From NCBI RefSeq assembly GCF_032854445.1, contig NC_088305.1, forward strand, positions 2,735,001-2,799,000: DNA of 64,000 nt, given 5' to 3'. This DNA is from Liolophura sinensis. Taxonomy: Eukaryota; Mollusca; Polyplacophora; Chitonida; Chitonidae. The translations under genes were made by a program, and so were the position numbers. Below are positions 58,785 to 64,000 of this stretch, piece by piece. The notes under the pieces are model-generated. The model did not search any database. It was not told the origin of the DNA and saw only the letters and a list, made by a program, of their open reading frames with translations. Numbering within the stretch: the first letter of the stretch is position 1; every line of letters begins with the position of its first letter.

Positions 58785-58957
58785 ATATTGAAAACTGTCG
58801 AGTACTTCTTTTTGTGTGCTAGCAGATTTATGTGCCAGATTTACGTCTTACACATTCGTCTTGACAATGGTACTTTCAAGCTGTTTTGAACATGTTTAAC
58901 GACTTAGAACGTCATTTCTTTGTATACTAGAGGTATACGAATGTCGGACATGGCGCT
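58785..58957 (+). pseudogene. decayed copy of the cysteine-rich peptide unit
   Basis: Begins with the conserved TTGAAAACTG and CTTCT block. It ends RYTNVGHGA then TAG, aligning with WYRNVGLDA of the 34.6 kb copy. The middle is unreadable. Confidence 0.4.
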
Positions 58958-59159
58958 TAGATCCAAACTGAACGCTTCATTTAAAACTCTTACCCCACAC
59001 AGTATTTGGCGGGTCAACCTTCCCTAGTCAGTACACTCACTGTTCGATAAACTTTGATATACATTCCTTAGTTTCAATGTGATTATATACTAAATTTCAG
59101 GGAAACTCAGCATTCTGAGTAATTCTTGATCAGCGAGGTCTAATAAATCAGCTAATTTT

Positions 59160-59350
59160 GCTTAAGCCATGGTGCTAGGGGGCGTGTAATTTTTCTGCTG
59201 TTTAAACATTGACGCAAAAATCTAGAATAAAGCCCATCAGTGACAGAGGGGGCCGTTTTTCACCCGTTGTGAGTGTCCATTTGTCATCTATCACACTGTC
59301 GTCGGCGCACTGGTTCTACTCTCTATGTTATATGTCTTTTATTATATTAG
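59160..59350. repeat. dispersed repeat family E
   Basis: CTTAAGCCATGGTGCTAGGG, TTTTCTGCTGTTTAAACATT, then ATCACACTGTCGTCGGCGCA: the longest forward copy. Confidence 0.65.
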
Positions 59351-59464
59351 ATTTAGAAGGCACTCCCCGTGGGACTGAAACATCTGAGCACAACTGGGAT
59401 ACATACTTTGATATACACAATTTTTATACTAGAACGAGCTGGACACTGATTTCATTCATTCATT

Positions 59465-59650
59465 CGTCTAGAACAATTCTTGAAAACTGTCGATAGCTTC
59501 TCTTTACGTGATTCCGTTTTAATTTTGTACTTTATATACTTTTTTAGCTTTTTAGGGGTTTAAAAATTGGTCTGGCGATTATTGACAAATTTTGATTATT
59601 TTGATTATATACCGCTGGTATACAAATGTCTGTCTTGATGCATAGACTCT
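59465..59650 (+). pseudogene. decayed copy of the cysteine-rich peptide unit
   Basis: Starts TTGAAAACTG … AGCTTCTCTTTACG (the ATG lost). The frame reads GFKNWSGDY, a TGA at the same place as in the 37.9 and 39.9 kb copies, then WYTNVCLDA and TAG. Confidence 0.5.
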
Positions 59651-61277
59651 TAGGGCTTTCGGAGTACAGCTTAGTTCAAATCGGGGTCATTCTTAAAAAT
59701 GTATGTTATTCACGTCGTATATTTTGTTCACAAATACGATTCCGTTTGACTTTTTTCCGTAACCTGAAGCATTTGTGTCAAGAGTAACCACTACCACTCA
59801 AGTGCGCAATATGTACTTGTCCCTGAGGAGATGAAGTGTATTTCTCAGGCCCTGATCCCTTTGAGTGTCTCAAGACTGCTATATAAAACCCAACATTCAG
59901 CATGAAAGTGCATTTCATCTTTTCACTAAAGACCAAGTAGAAGTTTGTCTTATCGATTCTGGAATGTGGGTGCAGTATGTAAAATCAGTTATTTTTCAAC
60001 ATAAATGAAAAAATGAAAAATTAACTCAGACATTTGACTGGTATTATAACCAAATCCCAGGAAGTCATATTTAGTAGCCGTTCCCGATACAATATGAGGT
60101 GTCGCTAACCAGATCGGAGGTAAAACCAATAATTCCGCCACCCCATGTAAGCATGATCCCTCTTTGTTTTGGGCTGCTCACACCTTGGTACTTGTGAAAG
60201 GGCCCTCACCAAGGGGTTGGGGAGGGAGGTGCGGCTGATTTGCTGGGCACAATTGCTCTAACGTGTATTAACAGTAAAGACCGGTGTTACCTTTGGTCTG
60301 GACGAAAGTCTCACTGGTTTTGTGTTAGTGCGATTGGCACTAAGATTTAAGCCTGGCCTGACTTTTAATACACTTTCGAACAACCGGTCCCTTGGTATTT
60401 TATCAGATCTAGTTAGTGACAGGTCAGCATACGGAGCGGCTACTTGCTCTGTCTTCAGAGCAAGAATGGTATTACTTCAAATCTATTTAGAAATACGTCC
60501 GTACATGGGACGGCTGTTATGAATATGACTTTGATCGTACTCACACTAAAATTAAAACGAATTTCTTACAATCTTAATATATACATGGGTGGAGTTCTTA
60601 TTTAATTCTGGCCTCTTAGTAATCCAAATACAGATGCCTTTCTACAACAGGCGACAAACCATAATGGTTTTCTCTTGAAGACATTAGAGTTGTTTTATTA
60701 AATCAAAAATTTAATGTTCCTCCAGATAAATTTCTGGGCCTCAGTTTTCCTTTTTTCTGTTTTAAGCAGAAGCGGTTTGTTGATGTAACATATTTATCAT
60801 ACTTTGTTTGACACGCGGATTCTGATAAATAATAAAAGTTTTGGGCTTCAGTTTTGTTGTTTTTTGAAGCAAAAGTGGTTTGCCGAAGCAACATATTTAT
60901 CATATTTTGTTTGACAAGCCTTTTTTCCCTAAACGCTCCTTGTAACAAATAAATAACTACTTAAGCAATTTACTGCACTTTGGAAGTTACGTGAAACCGG
61001 GCTCTGTTCTAAAACAGATGTTGAGCTGTAGGCCTGCAACGCTCAAGGGTATTACACCAAAACCTGTTTCACTTTCCGGAAAATAGTAAATTTTTGGAAA
61101 ATCATTTATTGACTCTCTTTTCGTACATAGACTTGAAATCTACATGAGGAAAGTAACACCACCAATAGATCAACTGGTAGGACAAGCCCATGGAGACATA
61201 ATCTAAGCCCAAAGGCACTAAAAACGGCTTGAATACTGTCATTATGGTGTTAAACCCCAGTAATTTATTTGTTAAAG
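59651..61277. other. intergenic; no gene recognised
   Basis: A MITE end is at 60.34-60.39 kb. A 74-bp imperfect repeat around TTTGGGCTTCAGTTTTGTTG / TCTGGGCCTCAGTTTTCCTT lies at 60.73-60.91 kb. Confidence 0.5.
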
Positions 61278-61672
61278 GAGCAGCTTTCCAGTGTTTAGAC
61301 TAGCAGTAGCTAGCGGGAATTTCCTTTTTGCTTATGTTGGTAGAGCGCTGGACCTCGGCTGCTAAGACCCGAGTTCGAATACTGATACGATCCACGAAGT
61401 TAAATTCTTCAAACATTACACCGGTGCAATTACAACGATAGGTTCCAAGAAGCGTGGGTCTGTGGACCTGTGAACGTGAGCGTATCTTGGAAGAGACGAA
61501 AGATTTAAGTGGGGAGGAGTGTAACAGGAACAGCTTTCCAGTGTTTACATAGCAGTAGCTAGCGGGAATTTCCGTTTAGCTCAGTTGGTAGAGCGCTGGA
61601 CCTCGGCTGCTGACAACCTGACTTTCAATCTTGATATGACCCACGAAGTTAAATCCTTCAACCATTACACAT
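61278..61672 (+). mobile_element. SINE family C, duplicated tRNA-like unit
   Basis: Two direct copies 251 bp apart each start CAGCTTTCCAGTGTTTA and carry AGCAGTAGCTAGCGGGAATT, then a tRNA-like head. The second copy has box A TAGCTCAGTTGG with GTAGAGCGCTGGACCTCGGC. The first has box B GAGTTCGAATAC. Both continue into CACGAAGTTAAAT and TTCAAACATTACACC / TTCAACCATTACACA. The heads look like a tRNA with GCC GGA-type arms, but the 3' acceptor side is missing, so neither is a tRNA gene. Confidence 0.7.
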
Positions 61673-61784
61673 TCATTCATAATTTCGTGTACCACTCCAA
61701 ATCAATAATTCCAAAACAACAGGCGGGAAGTACCACCTCACAAAGGAACTACTATATAATAATAGTTAATAGTGAATGAGGCTT

Positions 61785-61900
61785 GTGACATGTAAGAGAG
61801 AAGCTGTTATCAGTTTTCAGTCATGCAGGGAAGACAATCGATATTCTATACATGCTATCCGAATCGAATTTCAAACGCGTATTCCGTGAGTAATTCCAGA
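61785..61900 (-). pseudogene. 5' part of the cysteine-rich peptide unit
   Basis: The minus strand reads TTACTCACGGAATACGCGTT, CTTCCCTGCATGACTGAAAA, CTGATAACAGCTTCTCTCTT. This is the conserved 5' flank of the 24.9 and 34.6 kb copies, with the ATG changed to ATA. No peptide frame follows. Confidence 0.45.
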
Positions 61901-64000
61901 TATCTCTTTGGTTGCAACTGTTCTTAAATGCGCCATGCTGCCGTAATAAACATGGATGCTTATACGGCCCCTTTCTGTTTTGTTTATCATTTAGTCTTGT
62001 TTTAGTTAAGTCTTAATCATACGACAACGCATCAGGATTGCCAAAATCACTGCAAAAACAAACATAACTGACCCGTGCCTCATAGATTTACGTCCCGCAG
62101 GTCTGGTTCTGGGTTAGGACTTTGAGAAAGGGAAACGCCAAAAGGGATTCAATGAAAAACCAATCTAGATCAATTTGTTTGATAGCCGACGATGCCGCTT
62201 TTCTTATTTGGGTCTTTGAATTGAAATAAGGACTCACAAATGGCACTCAGAGTGCGCCGATTTGCCCTTTGTAGACACCGTTTGATGGCGAGATTATCAC
62301 TTTGTAACTCGTCTCAGTGCTTTTCCTGAGGAGCGATCGGATCAAACCGGCGTTACCCGCCCTGCGGGAGGTAGCTGACATATCCCGTGAATTTAATCTA
62401 CCATTACCGAGGCACCAACTACAGCGCTGTCATTTTCTTCGTTCGTCACATTTGCATGGGAATCATGTTTGCCACTTCCGCAGTTCTCCTCGCCAACGTT
62501 GAATAGCTGTCAATACGAGCGGAATCTAGCCGCGGAAGCTGTCGGCTTTCGCAGCAAGCAGACACAGAAACCCTACACAACCTCGTCGTCTGATTTGATC
62601 TTTTTCCATAAGGAAGTCGACGTGCCGGTATGCGAAGCCTCTATTAGTAGCCACTCAAATATCGAAAATCAGTTGACCAGTGCTCTTTTCACACAGTCAA
62701 AACATACTCTTGGTTATCTGTCACAGAACTTGCTTTAAGGCATGAATGGCTAGGCAGTGACAGAATTTCCCTAGGATACAATTCCACGGGTATTGTACAA
62801 CCTATTCTCACATAACTCGAAAAGTCCCTTACCGAATATCATTCCCAAATTGAGGTCATGAACGGCACCTACACTGGCGGTTTTCTGTTTCCGGAAGTTG
62901 GTGTCCAATGGGCAGAGTGCTTCGCAAACTCTGTGGAAATTCTTCATCAAGGTAAGAATAAGTTTATTTCTTTATTCTTGCAGTGACCAAATCTCAATAC
63001 ACATCAACAGTATCCATAAGCAAAACACTGTTCGTAAATCGGTAAATAGGGGCATAGTGTTAACCATCAAGCGACCCTCAAAATCACGCCAAAGATTCAT
63101 TTACTTTGGCTAGGGTTTAACGGCGTATATTTTAAGAATATCTCACTTAAACATATAACAATGGTCAGTGGTCTCAATGGACCTTCGTCGGATGCATGAC
63201 ATGCATGTTCGATTTAGCAAATCGGGAACAGGAAGTAAACAAAATGATACACTACATGATTCACTGAAAGGAGGTGGAAAGTAACATGGTACTTCTGCAT
63301 AACTCAGCTTTTTGCAAACCCTGAAAATGTGAGTTTTGCCTCAATCATAAATATTAAGTGCGCTAAAAAAAATGTGCTTATTTTACCCGAATACCTCGTG
63401 TAAATATATTGCTTTAATATATATTTATATATTTGGTTAAAATGGACCAAAGGACCCCATCATGGAACTTAAACCGTAGGCCTACTCTCCCTGATCGCCA
63501 TGTTGTAGATTTCGATTCAGAAAAACTAACACTTTAAACAAAAAAAAGTGCCAAAGGCTAATTGACAGGACAAACATGGCTACAATTATGTCGAAAATGC
63601 GTCATACGGCCCAACAATCGACCTTGATCTGTAAGTTGTGATGGCGAAACCATGTACCAAGTTTCAGGTCAGTGCGGTGAAGCGTTAAAACTGTCCAGAA
63701 ACTAACTCGTGGCGTCCTGGCAGATTGAGAGACGAGGTGTAAAAGACAAATAACTGTGTGACGTCACAATTGTAAGAGGCATACGACCTCTGAATTCCTT
63801 CGTGTCAGGGACGCAAGAAAGAGAATTCTAACATACACTTATACAAACACACTTTCACATTAAAACCAGTTACTGTTTTGAGACATGTCCGTAAGGAAAG
63901 ATGCGTGAGTTTACACACACGTGCTGCATGGCTTAATTGCCATTCCAGAACTGCGGGCCCTTGTTCTCATCATTGTTCTAAGTGATGGCAAATTACGCTC
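61901..64000. other. intergenic; no gene recognised
   Basis: Frames of 61-89 codons (62.3-63.1 kb) have no recognisable domain. I see no repeats or RNA genes to the window end. Confidence 0.5.

Noticed and set aside
61560-61630. tRNA gene (TAGCTCAGTTGGTAGAGCGC)
   Set aside because: No complete cloverleaf or acceptor 3' side. Duplicated unit with SINE body, so a tRNA-derived SINE head.

Overview
This 64 kb window is repeat-rich eukaryotic nuclear DNA. It has no bacterial operons, no tandem housekeeping genes and no obviously intact long host gene. The organism is most likely a marine lophotrochozoan, probably a mollusc. I infer this from the dominant tRNA-derived SINE families: one ends in ...TTGAGTACGGCGTAAAACACC + (AAAT)n, another in ACTCACTCACTC, and a third carries the 'CATATGACGACGAGGAGTCATTAGGTG' type of body. 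The (TA)n runs and many 20-63 bp minisatellites agree with this. The species cannot be fixed from sequence alone.

Layout. 1-21.8 kb is AT-rich intergenic DNA with minisatellite arrays (2.8, 5.5, 8.3, 9.7-11.5, 13.9 and 15.6 kb) and SINEs. 21.84-29.6 kb is different: a GC-rich, gene-dense, decayed mobile-element locus bracketed by related inverted arms (21.84-22.29 and 29.46-29.59 kb). It holds a C2H2 zinc-finger reading frame on the + strand. On the - strand lie pieces of a Polinton/Maverick-like (adinto-type) DNA virus-transposon: a PC4-like gene with an intron and four in-frame stops, the chromodomain tail of the integrase, a small one-helix membrane protein, the C-terminal half of an F54H12.2-type capsid-like protein, and an adenain-type cysteine protease. 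The 27.24-29.45 kb half has been replaced by retroelement pieces (an SGNH-hydrolase exon, and RNase H plus a zinc-knuckle tail). 29.6-64 kb is again intergenic, with a RecQ-like helicase fragment, a possible ankyrin exon, more minisatellites, several MITE-like elements, a 0.96 kb direct duplication, and clustered SINEs.

Most interesting signal. A small cysteine-rich, secreted-looking peptide frame at 34.55-34.85 kb has a ~97% identical truncated copy lodged inside the Polinton relic, between the membrane protein and the capsid-like gene (24.89-25.13 kb). More diverged copies lie at 30.1, 37.9, 39.9, 58.8, 59.5 and 61.8 kb. A 52-bp satellite at 40 kb appears to be built from the 5' end of the same unit. 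Whether this is a peptide gene family that met a virus-like element, or a mobile repeat that happens to be open in one copy, is the main question here.

Nothing in the window reads as an intact, expressed host gene. Most frames are repeat shadows or pseudogenes. Functional assignments of the viral-type genes rest on recognised motifs and gene order and were not checked by database search.
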